Positions 44,266 to 53,494 of a DNA stretch of 64,000 nucleotides are shown here, piece by piece (the first letter of the stretch is position 1; the number at the start of each line of letters is the position of its first letter). Source of the stretch: an uncultured Bacillota bacterium (GTDB lineage: Bacteria; Bacillota_I; Bacilli_A; RFN20; CAG-826); the NCBI GenBank assembly GCA_949298195.1, contig CASFVT010000004.1:19148-83147 (forward strand). The letters are read 5' to 3'. The notes beneath the pieces are model-generated. The model searched no databases. It was not told where the DNA came from and was given only the letters and a program-made list of their open reading frames with translations. The translations under genes were made by a program, and so were the position numbers.

Positions 44266-45177
44266 TTACCCCTTGACCGCCCCGGCGGAGATGCCAGCCA
44301 CGAAGAAGCGCTGGAGGCCGATGTAGAGAGCGACGATCGGGAGGGCCACGACGACGCTGGCCGCGCAGAAGCGGGTGAAATAGGTGTTGATGTTCGTATC
44401 GGTCATCAAGGTGTAGAGGCCGTAGCCGATTGTCCGGTTGGCTCCGCTGGTGATGACGATTGAGGAGAGGATGTAGTCGGCCCACGGGCTCATGAAGGCC
44501 GTGAGGGCCGTGTAGATGATGACCGGCTTGGCGAGGGGGATGTAGATCTGGAAGAAGAGGCGGGCTTGGCTGGCCCCGTCGAGTTTGGCTGCCTCGTCGA
44601 TGTCGTTGGAGATGGTATCGAAGTAGCCCTTGGTGACGAAGTAGCCGAGGCCCGCGCCGGCCACCCAGTAAATGAGCATCGCCCAATAGGTGTCGACGAG
44701 GCCGATGAGGTTGAGGATGAGGTAGACGGCGACCATCGACATGAAGCCCGGGAACATCCCGAGGATCATCGTGATGTTCATGAGGGCCTTCCTCCCTTTG
44801 AAACGGAAACGGGAGAGGACGAATGCCGTGATGACCGTGAAGAAAGTGACGAGGATGCAGTTGCAGATGCTGAGGATCAAGGTATTGAGATACCAGTGCG
44901 GGAACATGATCGTCTTGTCTTCCTCGGTGAAGATGGAGATGTAGTTCTCGAAGGTGTAACCGGTCGGGAAGATGCCCTCCGGGAGGACGAAGAAGTCTTG
45001 GTCGCTGAAGGAGAAAAGGATGACGTAGATGACCGGAATCATCCATATGAGGGCCAAGACGACGGTAAGGGCATTGCTCCAGATGGCATCGATGATGCGG
45101 CTCCGCTTGAGGGATTTCTCCTTTCTCGAGACCTCGCGGGCAGAAGGCGCCGCCCGTTTGACGACGATGTTTTCCAT
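44266..45177 (-). CDS. Galacto-oligosaccharide ABC transporter permease (MalG-like)
   Basis: A 303-residue permease with six membrane segments, a basic N-terminal tail (REVSRKEKSLKRSR) and the EAA loop EAAKLDGASQARLFFQIYIP. The tail ISAGAVKG is family-typical. The substrate is inferred from the surrounding galactanase genes. The start overlaps the MalF-like stop. Confidence 0.92.
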   Translation of the reverse strand: MENIVVKRAAPSAREVSRKEKSLKRSRIIDAIWSNALTVVLALIWMIPVIYVILFSFSDQDFFVLPEGIFPTGYTFENYISIFTEEDKTIMFPHWYLNTLILSICNCILVTFFTVITAFVLSRFRFKGRKALMNITMILGMFPGFMSMVAVYLILNLIGLVDTYWAMLIYWVAGAGLGYFVTKGYFDTISNDIDEAAKLDGASQARLFFQIYIPLAKPVIIYTALTAFMSPWADYILSSIVITSGANRTIGYGLYTLMTDTNINTYFTRFCAASVVVALPIVALYIGLQRFFVAGISAGAVKG

Positions 45178-46949
45178 TAGCGGTATTCCTCCTCGGCGTT
45201 ATAGGCCTTCGAGCGTTGGAAGATGACGAGCGAGCAAGTCGCCGAGATGACGAACATGATGATGCCGACGACGGCCGCGAGGTTGTAGTCGGGCTGGCCC
45301 CCGCTTTGGAAGGTAAGCTTGTAGAGCCAGGTGATCAGGATGTCGGTATTCCCGGCCGTGCCCGAGATGGTGGCCACCCTCCCGCCGCCGGTCAAGAACC
45401 AGATGACGTTGAAGTTGTTGATGTTGTTGACGAAGCTCGTGATGAGGACGGGCGTCGTCATGAAGAAGATCTGCGGAAAGGTGATGGAGGTGAATTTCTG
45501 CCAACCGCTCGCCCCCTCGATGTCGGCGGCCTCATAGAGGTCCTTGGGGATGTTGAGGAGAAGGCCGGACATTAGAAGCATGTAATAAGGGATGCCGACC
45601 CACATGTTGATGAGTATGATGAGGAACTTGGCCCAGTTCCCGTCTTCCCAGAACATGATCCTCGCGTCGCTTGCGATGAGTCCCGTCTCGACGAGGATGT
45701 TGTTGACGATGCCATAACGGTCGAACATCGACCTGACGACGAGGAGGGAGACGAATTGGGGAAGGGCCATCGCCACGACGAAGATGGACCGGTAGATGAC
45801 CTTGCCCTTGACCGCCTTCTTGTTGAGAAGGAGGGCCAATAGGAGCCCGCCGAAATAGCAGGTGAAGGTCGCGAAGATTGCCCAGATGATGGTCCAGCCG
45901 AAGACATTGACCATGTCAACGAGTGAGGAATTGTCCGCAAAAAGCCGTTCAAATGCCTCGAAACCGGTCCAACGGAGGGGGAATCCACGATTCGGGTTGT
46001 AGTTCTCATAGCCAGGCACCGTCTTGTAGGAATAGTTGGTAAAGGCAGTGAGAACCATGAAGATGATCGGGAGGATGGTGAAGGTCACCGCCCCGAGAAC
46101 CGGGATGATGAGGGCGAGGACGGGGAACTTGTCATTGATGTAGCTGCTCAATTCCCCGCGGAGGGTCACTTCCTTCCCCTCGTTTTCTTCCTTCACGAGG
46201 CCCAGGATGGCCTTGAGGTGGGAAAGATAGGCGAAGAGGAGGAAGACGATGAGGGCAATGGCGATGATGCCGTAAACGAAGGCACTGTTGGGGGAATCGA
46301 GGACGTTGAGGGCAAATAGCGTCCCGATGTCAGCCGCCCCGCGCAAGACGAGGTAGAAGATGACCCCGACTTGGATGAAGAGATAGACGAGGCCCTTCAC
46401 CACCTGGCGGAAGAAGAGCTCACCGATCCCCATCACGAAGAAGGAAAGGATGAGGAGCACACGGTTTTTCTCACCGGTCGCCCGATAGGCATTCCGGTAG
46501 TCCGAGACGTATTTCCGGAAGCCGTGGGCAATCGATTTCGCGCCTTTCTGGAAGACGCTTTCGGGGTGCCATTTGCCGTCCTTCAGGCGTTCTTGGCCTT
46601 TCCGGATGGAGGTGTTGAAACCGGAGACGACCATGAAGCCGACTGCCGCAGCGAGGACGACGTAGAGGACGACGAGGGAGAAGGTGTCGATCTCGGTGCC
46701 CATTGCCTTCTCGATGCCGACGTAAATGGCGAGAAACCAGACGAAGAAATAGGCAAGGAAGGCCAACATTCCCTTTTCGAGGCGGCCGAGCATCGCCGTC
46801 CCCACCCCCGGGAGGGGGAGGTTGACGATCATGGCCGCCTTCGCATAGCCATCGGAAGCCTCATAGACATCCCGCCAAGCATAGATGCCGTATAAGATCC
46901 GTTCGAGGAAGGAACTAGGCCGGTATTTTTTTAGGGCCGTCGTTTCCAT
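45177..46949 (-). CDS. Galacto-oligosaccharide ABC transporter permease (long MalF-like)
   Basis: A 590-residue permease. The core with the EAA loop EAADIEGASGWQKFTSITFP is in the last 300 residues. The first 290 carry four to five additional membrane segments, with a GVGTAMLGRLEKGMLAFLAYF-type repeat of the segment near MGIGELFFRQVVKGLVYLF; similar segments occur once in the 475-residue MalF at 28745. The N-terminus thus looks internally duplicated. ATG at 46949 lies 4 nt after the binding-protein stop. Confidence 0.9.
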   Translation of the reverse strand: METTALKKYRPSSFLERILYGIYAWRDVYEASDGYAKAAMIVNLPLPGVGTAMLGRLEKGMLAFLAYFFVWFLAIYVGIEKAMGTEIDTFSLVVLYVVLAAAVGFMVVSGFNTSIRKGQERLKDGKWHPESVFQKGAKSIAHGFRKYVSDYRNAYRATGEKNRVLLILSFFVMGIGELFFRQVVKGLVYLFIQVGVIFYLVLRGAADIGTLFALNVLDSPNSAFVYGIIAIALIVFLLFAYLSHLKAILGLVKEENEGKEVTLRGELSSYINDKFPVLALIIPVLGAVTFTILPIIFMVLTAFTNYSYKTVPGYENYNPNRGFPLRWTGFEAFERLFADNSSLVDMVNVFGWTIIWAIFATFTCYFGGLLLALLLNKKAVKGKVIYRSIFVVAMALPQFVSLLVVRSMFDRYGIVNNILVETGLIASDARIMFWEDGNWAKFLIILINMWVGIPYYMLLMSGLLLNIPKDLYEAADIEGASGWQKFTSITFPQIFFMTTPVLITSFVNNINNFNVIWFLTGGGRVATISGTAGNTDILITWLYKLTFQSGGQPDYNLAAVVGIIMFVISATCSLVIFQRSKAYNAEEEYR

Positions 46950-46953
46950 CGGT

Positions 46954-48186
46954 TCATCCCTTGATGGTGTCCTCGACTTCCTGGAGCCCGGCCTTGACGG
47001 TCGCTTCGGTCAAGGTCGTCCGGGAATCCCACATTTCCTGGCAGAAGTTGATCATCGGAGACCAGTAGTAGCCCATCTGCTCGATGGTCGGCATCGGGAT
47101 CGAGAGGTCATAGGAATCCTGGTAGGTGTCGAGGATGTCGCTCTCGGCAAGGAAGGACTCGATCTCCCCGTCATAGCGGGTCGGGAGGTAGTTGAGGTCG
47201 AGCATCCGCTGGATTTGGTTATCCGCGCTCACGAGGTAGTTGGCGAACATGTGGGCGAGGGCCGGTTGGTCGGTGTAAGAGGAGACGACGTACTCCTTGT
47301 AACCGGAGAAGGGCCGCATGTCCTCACCATTGATCTTCGGGAGGACGTGGAGGCCGATGTTGTCTTCGCCCATCGCGTCGGTCAGCGTCCTATACATGAA
47401 CGGCGAGGAGACGATGCCGGCGACTTCGCCAGCCCGGAGAAGGGCGGCCGCGACTTCCGGGGAAACCGGCTCGAAGCAAGAACCGTACTTGGTGAGGGCA
47501 TCGGTGTAGTTCTTCACCGCCTTCGGGGTATCGAGGTCGAGGGAAGAGGCGTCGGTCCCATCCGCCCCGAAGAGATTGGCATCGGTGAGGAAGCCGAACA
47601 TGTAATAGGCCGAGTCCTCGCCATTGACATCCCAAGCCAACTTCTCGCCAGAGGCGAGGAGCTTGTCGAAGTCGTCGAAGATAGACGGGTCGCTTACCTT
47701 CGACTTGTCGTACATGATGGTCTGGCTTTCGGAGGTAATCGGGTAGGCATAGATGGTGTCGTTCAAGGTGACGTTGCCGACGACGTCATCATCGAAGCAA
47801 TTCTTGACCTCCTCGTTGTATTCGGCCGGGGCGATGAGGTCGGCCTGGACGGCCGTCGAGAGGGTGTCGCTGGTGATGGCCGCGATGTCGGGGGAATTGT
47901 CGCCTTCCCCGATGGTGAGGAGGTCGGAAACGGCCGCGGCCTCTTGCCGGGCCTCGAAACGGATGTTGATGTCCGGAGCGTGCGGATAGGTTTGCTTGTA
48001 GTCCGCCTTGAAGTACTCGGCAATCGTCTCGAGCGTCTCGATGTTGCTGGCATCTTCCCAGACGAGGAGCTCGATGGTGCCGCTTCCCCCGCCTGGACCC
48101 CCGTTGCCATCCTCCGGGTTGCACGAGAATAGGAGCGGCGCAGCCACGAGGGCCGGGATGAGGAACTTCTTGATGGTCTTGTTCAT
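46954..48186 (-). CDS. Galacto-oligosaccharide ABC transporter binding lipoprotein
   Basis: A 410-residue cluster-B binding protein with lipobox LFSC (Cys at about 22) and a Gly-rich linker. The mature part opens TIELLVWEDASNIETLETI and has the inner YAYPITSESQTIMYDKSKV stretch. Galacto-oligosaccharide specificity is inferred from the flanking GH53 genes. ATG at 48186 follows AAAGGAGT by 6 nt; the frame continues upstream only as a shadow of the GH53 gene. Confidence 0.88.
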   Translation of the reverse strand: MNKTIKKFLIPALVAAPLLFSCNPEDGNGGPGGGSGTIELLVWEDASNIETLETIAEYFKADYKQTYPHAPDINIRFEARQEAAAVSDLLTIGEGDNSPDIAAITSDTLSTAVQADLIAPAEYNEEVKNCFDDDVVGNVTLNDTIYAYPITSESQTIMYDKSKVSDPSIFDDFDKLLASGEKLAWDVNGEDSAYYMFGFLTDANLFGADGTDASSLDLDTPKAVKNYTDALTKYGSCFEPVSPEVAAALLRAGEVAGIVSSPFMYRTLTDAMGEDNIGLHVLPKINGEDMRPFSGYKEYVVSSYTDQPALAHMFANYLVSADNQIQRMLDLNYLPTRYDGEIESFLAESDILDTYQDSYDLSIPMPTIEQMGYYWSPMINFCQEMWDSRTTLTEATVKAGLQEVEDTIKG

Positions 48187-48190
48187 GTTT

Positions 48191-49312
48191 TTACTCCTTT
48201 CCATCAATTGTTTTGAATTCATCGAAGGCCGGGGTGGCCCGCCCTTCGTAATCAAAGAGGATTTGGTTGGCCCACTCGTTCCGGGGCTCCTTGAGGGTCT
48301 TTTCGCGGCAGTATTCCTGCCCCTTGATGGTGGCCCATCCGGCTCCCTTGACCGGGATCCAGGCCGGTTCCCAGTAATAGACCTCCTCGATGAGGCTCTC
48401 CTTGGCCTTCTTGAGGAAGTCACGGACATAGGTACGTTGCCCTTCCCTCGTGCAGGGATAGGGGAGGAAGCTTTCCATCGACTTGGCCACCTCGCCATTG
48501 ACGACGAGTTGAGCGGACTTGGCCTCGGACTCGTAGTCCTCGGTCGTGAAGGCGAATCCGGTCTCCATCACGTAAACCGGCTTGCCGTATTTGGCCCGCA
48601 AAAAGCGGGTATTCTGGAAGAAAGCGTCCATCGGCCCGTGCCAATAGGGGTAATAAGAGAGGCCGATGACGTCGAAATCGACGCCGAGGGAGGAAACCCG
48701 TCCATACCACTCGTCAATGAGGGGGAGATTGCCGGAGTTTTCGAGGTGAAGGATGATCTTGGCTTCCGGGCAGACCTCGCGGGCTCCCTCGACCCCGGCC
48801 TTCAAGAGGGTGGCGAGTCCTTCGAAGTTGCTTCTTCCAAGTCCCTCGCCTTCCAAATGGCCTAGGGGCCAAAGGAAACCGTTGGTGATCTCGTTCCCGA
48901 TCTGGATGGCGTGGAGGACGACCCCCGCTTCCTTTAACGAGGCAAGGGTGGTGGCGGTATAGGACTTCACTTCCCTTCTCGCTTCCGGAAGGCTGAGGCC
49001 TTCCCATGACTTGGGGAGGGTTTGCTTGCCCGGATCGCACCAGAAATCGCTGTAATGGAAGTCGAGGACGACCTCCATCCCGAGGGAATTGGCCTTGAGG
49101 GCTCCCCAAAGGAGCTTCTCGAAGTCGCAGGTGCCGCCTAGATAAGGTTGCCCGTCCTCGTCATAGGGGTCCTTCCAAAGCCGGAGCCGGACATAGGAAA
49201 TCCCGTTGGACTTGAAGGCCAGGTAGGGATCGACTTCCTCTCCCTTGACGTACCAATGGGCTCCGAAGGCCTTTTCCTCGTAGAAGGTGGAAAGATCGAC
49301 GCCGAGCTTCAT
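48191..49312 (-). CDS. Cytoplasmic GH53 galactanase
   Basis: A 373-residue GH53 without signal peptide. Catalytic residues are Glu141 (QIGNEITNG) and Glu250 (YVMETGF), with VRLRLWKDP and LDFHYSDFWCDPGKQ as family motifs. The lack of a signal implies that it trims imported galacto-oligosaccharides inside the cell, complementing the two surface enzymes. ATG at 49312 is at the conserved start MKLGVDLSTF and overlaps the zinc-ribbon gene by 4 nt; GAGGAGA precedes it. Confidence 0.92.
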   Translation of the reverse strand: MKLGVDLSTFYEEKAFGAHWYVKGEEVDPYLAFKSNGISYVRLRLWKDPYDEDGQPYLGGTCDFEKLLWGALKANSLGMEVVLDFHYSDFWCDPGKQTLPKSWEGLSLPEARREVKSYTATTLASLKEAGVVLHAIQIGNEITNGFLWPLGHLEGEGLGRSNFEGLATLLKAGVEGAREVCPEAKIILHLENSGNLPLIDEWYGRVSSLGVDFDVIGLSYYPYWHGPMDAFFQNTRFLRAKYGKPVYVMETGFAFTTEDYESEAKSAQLVVNGEVAKSMESFLPYPCTREGQRTYVRDFLKKAKESLIEEVYYWEPAWIPVKGAGWATIKGQEYCREKTLKEPRNEWANQILFDYEGRATPAFDEFKTIDGKE

Positions 49313-49572
49313 TTCTCCTCTTCCCCCGCGTACTCCTTCACTTTGGCCGGAGCGTTGTCCTCGCCGAAGTCGATGACCCGTTTTTCCATCCATTTGTAAC
49401 GGAATTTGAGCATCGAGTTGAGGCGCTCGACTTCCTCTTCGTTCCCGTGGTAACAACAACGGAGGCAGTAGTACTCCTTCTTCTCCTCGTCGTAGAACAT
49501 GTCGATGTCGATGTCGCGGATGAAGCAAGAGGGACAACGGTAGTTCAACTTGCCTTTCTTAGACTGAGCCAT
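49309..49572 (-). CDS. Small zinc-ribbon protein
   Basis: An 87-residue protein with CPSC at 13-16 and CLRC at 36-39, a four-Cys zinc ribbon, and a highly charged helical tail (about 45-87). The function is unknown. It starts inside the end of the preceding 610-residue gene (28-nt overlap) and overlaps the cytoplasmic galactanase by 4 nt, so it is translated as part of the galactan operon. It could be an RNA or DNA binding accessory, or a metal-dependent partner of the upstream enzyme. Confidence 0.7.
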   Translation of the reverse strand: MAQSKKGKLNYRCPSCFIRDIDIDMFYDEEKKEYYCLRCCYHGNEEEVERLNSMLKFRYKWMEKRVIDFGEDNAPAKVKEYAGEEEK

Positions 49573-51377
49573 GAACTCATTCCTCCTTTCCCGCGGATCT
49601 TCTTGTTGAGCGAAAGCCGATAACAGGGCGAGAAGGCGTATCCCTCCTCGAGCTTTCCGGAAAGGCCTTCTTCAGCACCCATCGCGACGACGGTGTCGAC
49701 GTCGGGAATGGTTACCGTGATTTCCTTCACCTCGGGATCGGCGATTTCCCGGCACCGGTAGGCGAAAGTGAGACTCTGATGGCCCTTCTTGCCCTCCGCG
49801 GCCAGGACGATCTTCCCCATGTCAGTTTGATACTCGTTGATGCCGAAGGCCCCGGTCAGGTATTCCTCGATCTCGATTTCGCCTTCCCCTTCGTAGGAGA
49901 CGGCCTCCCGCTTGATCTCGATGCGGCCTGCCCCTTTCTTGAAAAGGAAAGTCGAAACGATCTTGACCTTGAGATCGGGGAAGACGAACTCGACGGGATT
50001 GAGGGTCAATTCGGTATCGCCGTTAGGCAGGACCTCGCAGCGCGCCAATGTGCGTTGGAGGCAACCGTCGTAGACTTCGCTCCCGTGACGGACTTTGTAG
50101 CTCTTGATCGTCCCCTCCCCGGCGTAGTGGGTGAAATACCCAGCCCGGTAATTGGCCTGGATGAGATAGGGATAGGAAGCGTCGTAGACGGATTTCGTCC
50201 CGATACCGACCTTCCATGGGAGCTTGGCGACATACGGACGGAGGTCGATGAGGGCCCCGCCTTGGTTCATGTCGACGCAAGTCCGGAAATAGGGGTCATA
50301 GTACCAGAAGTACTCCTTGTCGCTCCCGTAGAGGATGTCCTTCCAGAGACAGCGTTCCGGTTCTTGGTAGTCATGGGTCGAACGGTAGAAGGGGGCAAAC
50401 TCCTCCATCGTCATGTCGATGAGCTTCCCCTCCTTCTTGAGCTTGCCGTAGTAACGCATCGCGTCCTCGTAGCTCTTGACGAGCCCCTCGTAAGGGACTT
50501 CCCAGCGTCCGGCCCGGTTCATCCAACCCGGCCCCACGAACATCATGTTGTAGGAATATGGATTCCACTTGCTTTGGTGGGCGTATTGGTCGATGAGGTT
50601 GTAGAGATAGGGAATCCGCCGCTTGTCGTCGTAGATCATCCCGCGGAGGACGTTCTGGGGGTGGGTGCCGAAGTTGCTTCCGTTCCCGTCATAGCAAGCC
50701 ATGACATCCCGCGAAAGATGGGGGATGCAGACGATGCCGCAGTCGTCGTTTTCATCCGAGGCCGGGCAATGGGAATTCTCCTTCGATGGGATCCACGGGT
50801 TCCACGGCCCACCGTCGAGGAAGGTGTACCAGGAGTTGTTGGTCGTGTGGTAGGCCTTCGGCCCCTCTTCGAAGCAGGCGGCCACGGCCGCGACGACCCC
50901 CGGGTATTTCTCATGGATGTAGTTGAGGGTGAAGGCGTCGAGGAAATAGGAGCCGGTGCTACGCGGATAGAAACCGAACTTCTTCTTGAAGAGGTCGAAG
51001 ACGTCATCGACGATGGCCTTCTTGTCTTCCTCGGAGAACATCCAGATGCAGAAGTCCTTCGTCTTGTACTTGTCCTTGAACTCGGGGCAAGGGAGGCCAA
51101 GGAGGGAGAGGGCAATCTCGTCGCCGTGTTCCTCGTGGTCTTTCTTCGCGAGGGCCACGCACTCGTCGTCGAAGAGGGAGGCATAGGTCATCTGGATGGT
51201 CGTCTTGAGTCCGTTTTCGTGGGCAAGACGCTGCTGGAGGCGGAAGATTTCCACCGACTCGGAGGTGAGGGAGGAGGTGAATTCGTCCTCCTTCCCCCCG
51301 ACCCCGTTGGTCTTCTGCGAGTATTCGGGCGAAAGCTCGAGCCGGTGGATGAGGTTGAGGATGAAGGGTTTATCCAT
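49545..51377 (-). CDS. Unknown 610-residue protein of galactan locus (DUF3863/DUF3864-like)
   Basis: I recall no characterised homologue. The N-terminal 330 residues resemble DUF3863, with features seen in deacetylase/GH57-like barrels (LIHRLELSPEY, KKDHEEHGDEIALSLLG, a later GFYPRSTGSYFLDA with acidic and His residues); the C-terminal 280 form a beta-rich domain (DUF3864-like) with GTKSVYDASYPYL and HGSEVYDG. No signal peptide, so it should act in the cytoplasm. Its site between galactanase genes and the 2-nt gap from the GH53 lipoprotein suggest a new glycan-active enzyme, for example on modified galactan or arabinose side chains. ATG at 51377 has AGGAGG just upstream. Confidence 0.6.
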   Translation of the reverse strand: MDKPFILNLIHRLELSPEYSQKTNGVGGKEDEFTSSLTSESVEIFRLQQRLAHENGLKTTIQMTYASLFDDECVALAKKDHEEHGDEIALSLLGLPCPEFKDKYKTKDFCIWMFSEEDKKAIVDDVFDLFKKKFGFYPRSTGSYFLDAFTLNYIHEKYPGVVAAVAACFEEGPKAYHTTNNSWYTFLDGGPWNPWIPSKENSHCPASDENDDCGIVCIPHLSRDVMACYDGNGSNFGTHPQNVLRGMIYDDKRRIPYLYNLIDQYAHQSKWNPYSYNMMFVGPGWMNRAGRWEVPYEGLVKSYEDAMRYYGKLKKEGKLIDMTMEEFAPFYRSTHDYQEPERCLWKDILYGSDKEYFWYYDPYFRTCVDMNQGGALIDLRPYVAKLPWKVGIGTKSVYDASYPYLIQANYRAGYFTHYAGEGTIKSYKVRHGSEVYDGCLQRTLARCEVLPNGDTELTLNPVEFVFPDLKVKIVSTFLFKKGAGRIEIKREAVSYEGEGEIEIEEYLTGAFGINEYQTDMGKIVLAAEGKKGHQSLTFAYRCREIADPEVKEITVTIPDVDTVVAMGAEEGLSGKLEEGYAFSPCYRLSLNKKIRGKGGMSSWLSLRKAS

Positions 51378-51379
51378 AC

Positions 51380-53494
51380 TTACCTCCTGAGCAGCTTCCA
51401 GTCGTCGTTGTGGGCCCAAGCGCCGGACTCCCCGCTACCGCGAATGCCGATTTCGATCGAAGCCCCTTCTTCGACGACGATGCCGTTGATCTTGGCCTCT
51501 TGATAGCCCGAACCCCAGCCAACGCAGAGGTTCGACATGTCGAGGGTCAATTCATCGCTTCCGTTTTTGACATAGAGGGTGAGGGTCTGGCTGAACTCCG
51601 ATTGGCTCGGGGCAAGCAGGTAAGTCGTGAGGTCATAGGTCCCGGCTGGCATGTCCTCGACCGTCTGGTAGAAGTCGAAGGAGAAATCCCCCGCGCCGTA
51701 GTACCAGTTGAGGTCGGTCGTCCCGGTCCGGGTATCGCTCTTGCGGTCGAGCTTGACGATCTTCTCGCCCTCCGGGGAGAGGCTGCGGATGTGCCAAGGG
51801 GCCTTGAGGGAATCGTTCCCGCCTTGGAGCTCGAAGCCGGGGTCGACGACGTAGTTCTCGATGCATTCGGCGGTAAGGGTCACCTGGTAGGTGCCGTCGA
51901 GGAGGCCTTCGACCGTGTAGGTGCCGACCTTGTCACACTGGGCGGCGTCTTCTTCGTCCCAGACGACCGGGCGATTGCGGATGGCATCGAGGTTGGTGAC
52001 GACCCTCCCCGTTTCGGGAAGCGTCTCGTCGGCCGCGAGGTTGATCGTCGCATCATAAGCCGTCTCGCGAGCGGACAAAGAGACTTCCTCCGTCGCGTTG
52101 TGCCCGCCTTCCTTGATCATTTTGTAAGTCGAGGCCGAGGCGAGCTCCTTCCCCGAGAAAGAGAACCAGCCTTGGTTGCTCCAGGTCGTCAAGCCGTCCC
52201 CATACATCGAAGCATGGGTGGTATTGCCATATTCGGCGTAGGACTGGCCAAGCGCGGTGGCCCAGCCCGGGACTTCCCCGTCCGCGCTCTTCACCGGGAG
52301 CCAGCAGGGCTCCCAGTAGAAGCAACCGAGCCCCATCTGGTTGGGGACCTTGGAAAGGACGTCGAGAACGTCCCGGAGGGCCGTCGCCTGGGCTTGTTCG
52401 CTGGTCAGGTAGCCACCGGTGTCCTCGTCGTCCCTGGAATAGGAATTGGCCGTGACCCCGGGAACGCTTTCGTCGGTGAAACCCCAGGATGTTTCCATCA
52501 CCATAACCGGATGGCCAGTCTGCGCGGAGATGTCGTCGAGGTTGGCCTGTAGGCGGGACAAGTCACCGGTGAGGGCCGGGTAATAGGAAGCCCCGACGAT
52601 GTCGTAATCGACGTCGTTCTGATCGAGATAGGAGAAGTAAGTGGCGAATTCGTCACCGTTGGTCCCGTTGGCCAAGTGGATGATCGAATAGGCATTCGGG
52701 AAGACTTCCTTCATGCCGGAGATGCCGGATTTGAGAAGGGAGGAAATATAGGCGAAGGACTCGTCCATGTTGTTCCAGTCGATGGTTCCGTAGTCGCCCA
52801 TCATGCCGTTGTTGATCTCGTTGCCGACTTGGACGGCATCGACCTCGACCCCGGCCTCCTTGAAGGCCTCGAGGGTCTCGACGGTGAAATCGTGGAGGGC
52901 ATCGGGGATTTCATCGGCGTTGAGCGACTGCCACCCTTGGGGAATCTGCTGTTTCTCCGGATCGGCCCAGAAGTCGCTATAGTGGAAATCGACGCAGATG
53001 TTCATCCCGACCGCCTGAGCCCGTTTGCAGAGCTCGATGTCGGTGGCCGCGTCGTTGTTCCCGCCCCCGAACGGCCGGTTGAAGCGGTCGCTCGGCTTGT
53101 TCCAAAGCCGGACGCGGAAGAAGTTGACGCCGTTTTTGGCGAGGATCTGGAAGATGTCCTGTTCCCGGCCATCCTGGTTGTAGAAGACCCCTCCCAGCCG
53201 TTCGACCTCGCTGATCATCGAGGCATCGACCCCGTAGGCAAAGTCCTTCCGAAGCTCGTTGGTTATCGGGTTGACGATGATGCCCTCGTAATCATGGGCT
53301 TCCTCGTTGGTCCCCGTTCCGAAGGTTTCGGTGAAGTCCGGTTCGTCGTAATCGAATTCGACGACCGAGGGGCCGACCGTTCCCCCCGAGGACCCGCCGG
53401 TCGAACCGGCACCGGAACTCTCGGCCGGAGGCTCGCAAGCGGCGAGGCCGAGAACGAGGAGAAGGGCGAGGAGCGAATACGTCTTAGTCTTCAT
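51380..53494 (-). CDS. Multidomain GH53 galactanase lipoprotein with C-terminal binding module
   Basis: A 704-residue surface enzyme. Lipobox LAAC (Cys20) and a Gly/Ser linker lead into GH53 (about 75-470) with acid/base Glu226 (QVGNEINNG) and nucleophile Glu334 (MVMETSWGF). A Big-type Ig-like domain follows (about 480-555; ETAYDATINLAADETLPETG). The last 140 residues form a beta-sandwich module (from VVDPGFELQGG to WAHNDDWKLL) resembling the galactan-binding CBM61. It is the first enzyme gene of the operon and overlaps the araC-type gene by 11 nt. ATG at 53494 follows AAAGGAAA. Confidence 0.9.
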   Translation of the reverse strand: MKTKTYSLLALLLVLGLAACEPPAESSGAGSTGGSSGGTVGPSVVEFDYDEPDFTETFGTGTNEEAHDYEGIIVNPITNELRKDFAYGVDASMISEVERLGGVFYNQDGREQDIFQILAKNGVNFFRVRLWNKPSDRFNRPFGGGNNDAATDIELCKRAQAVGMNICVDFHYSDFWADPEKQQIPQGWQSLNADEIPDALHDFTVETLEAFKEAGVEVDAVQVGNEINNGMMGDYGTIDWNNMDESFAYISSLLKSGISGMKEVFPNAYSIIHLANGTNGDEFATYFSYLDQNDVDYDIVGASYYPALTGDLSRLQANLDDISAQTGHPVMVMETSWGFTDESVPGVTANSYSRDDEDTGGYLTSEQAQATALRDVLDVLSKVPNQMGLGCFYWEPCWLPVKSADGEVPGWATALGQSYAEYGNTTHASMYGDGLTTWSNQGWFSFSGKELASASTYKMIKEGGHNATEEVSLSARETAYDATINLAADETLPETGRVVTNLDAIRNRPVVWDEEDAAQCDKVGTYTVEGLLDGTYQVTLTAECIENYVVDPGFELQGGNDSLKAPWHIRSLSPEGEKIVKLDRKSDTRTGTTDLNWYYGAGDFSFDFYQTVEDMPAGTYDLTTYLLAPSQSEFSQTLTLYVKNGSDELTLDMSNLCVGWGSGYQEAKINGIVVEEGASIEIGIRGSGESGAWAHNDDWKLLRR

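Noticed and set aside
42614..45046. One 810-codon reading frame suggesting a fusion of a His/Leu/Arg-rich region with GH53
   Set aside because: The first 260 codons are an out-of-frame reading of the MalG-like gene. The true GH53 start with lipoprotein signal is at 44260.
46954..48498. 514-codon version of the third binding protein
   Set aside because: The first 104 codons are a shadow of the cytoplasmic GH53 gene. ATG at 48186 starts a clear lipoprotein signal with a good ribosome site.
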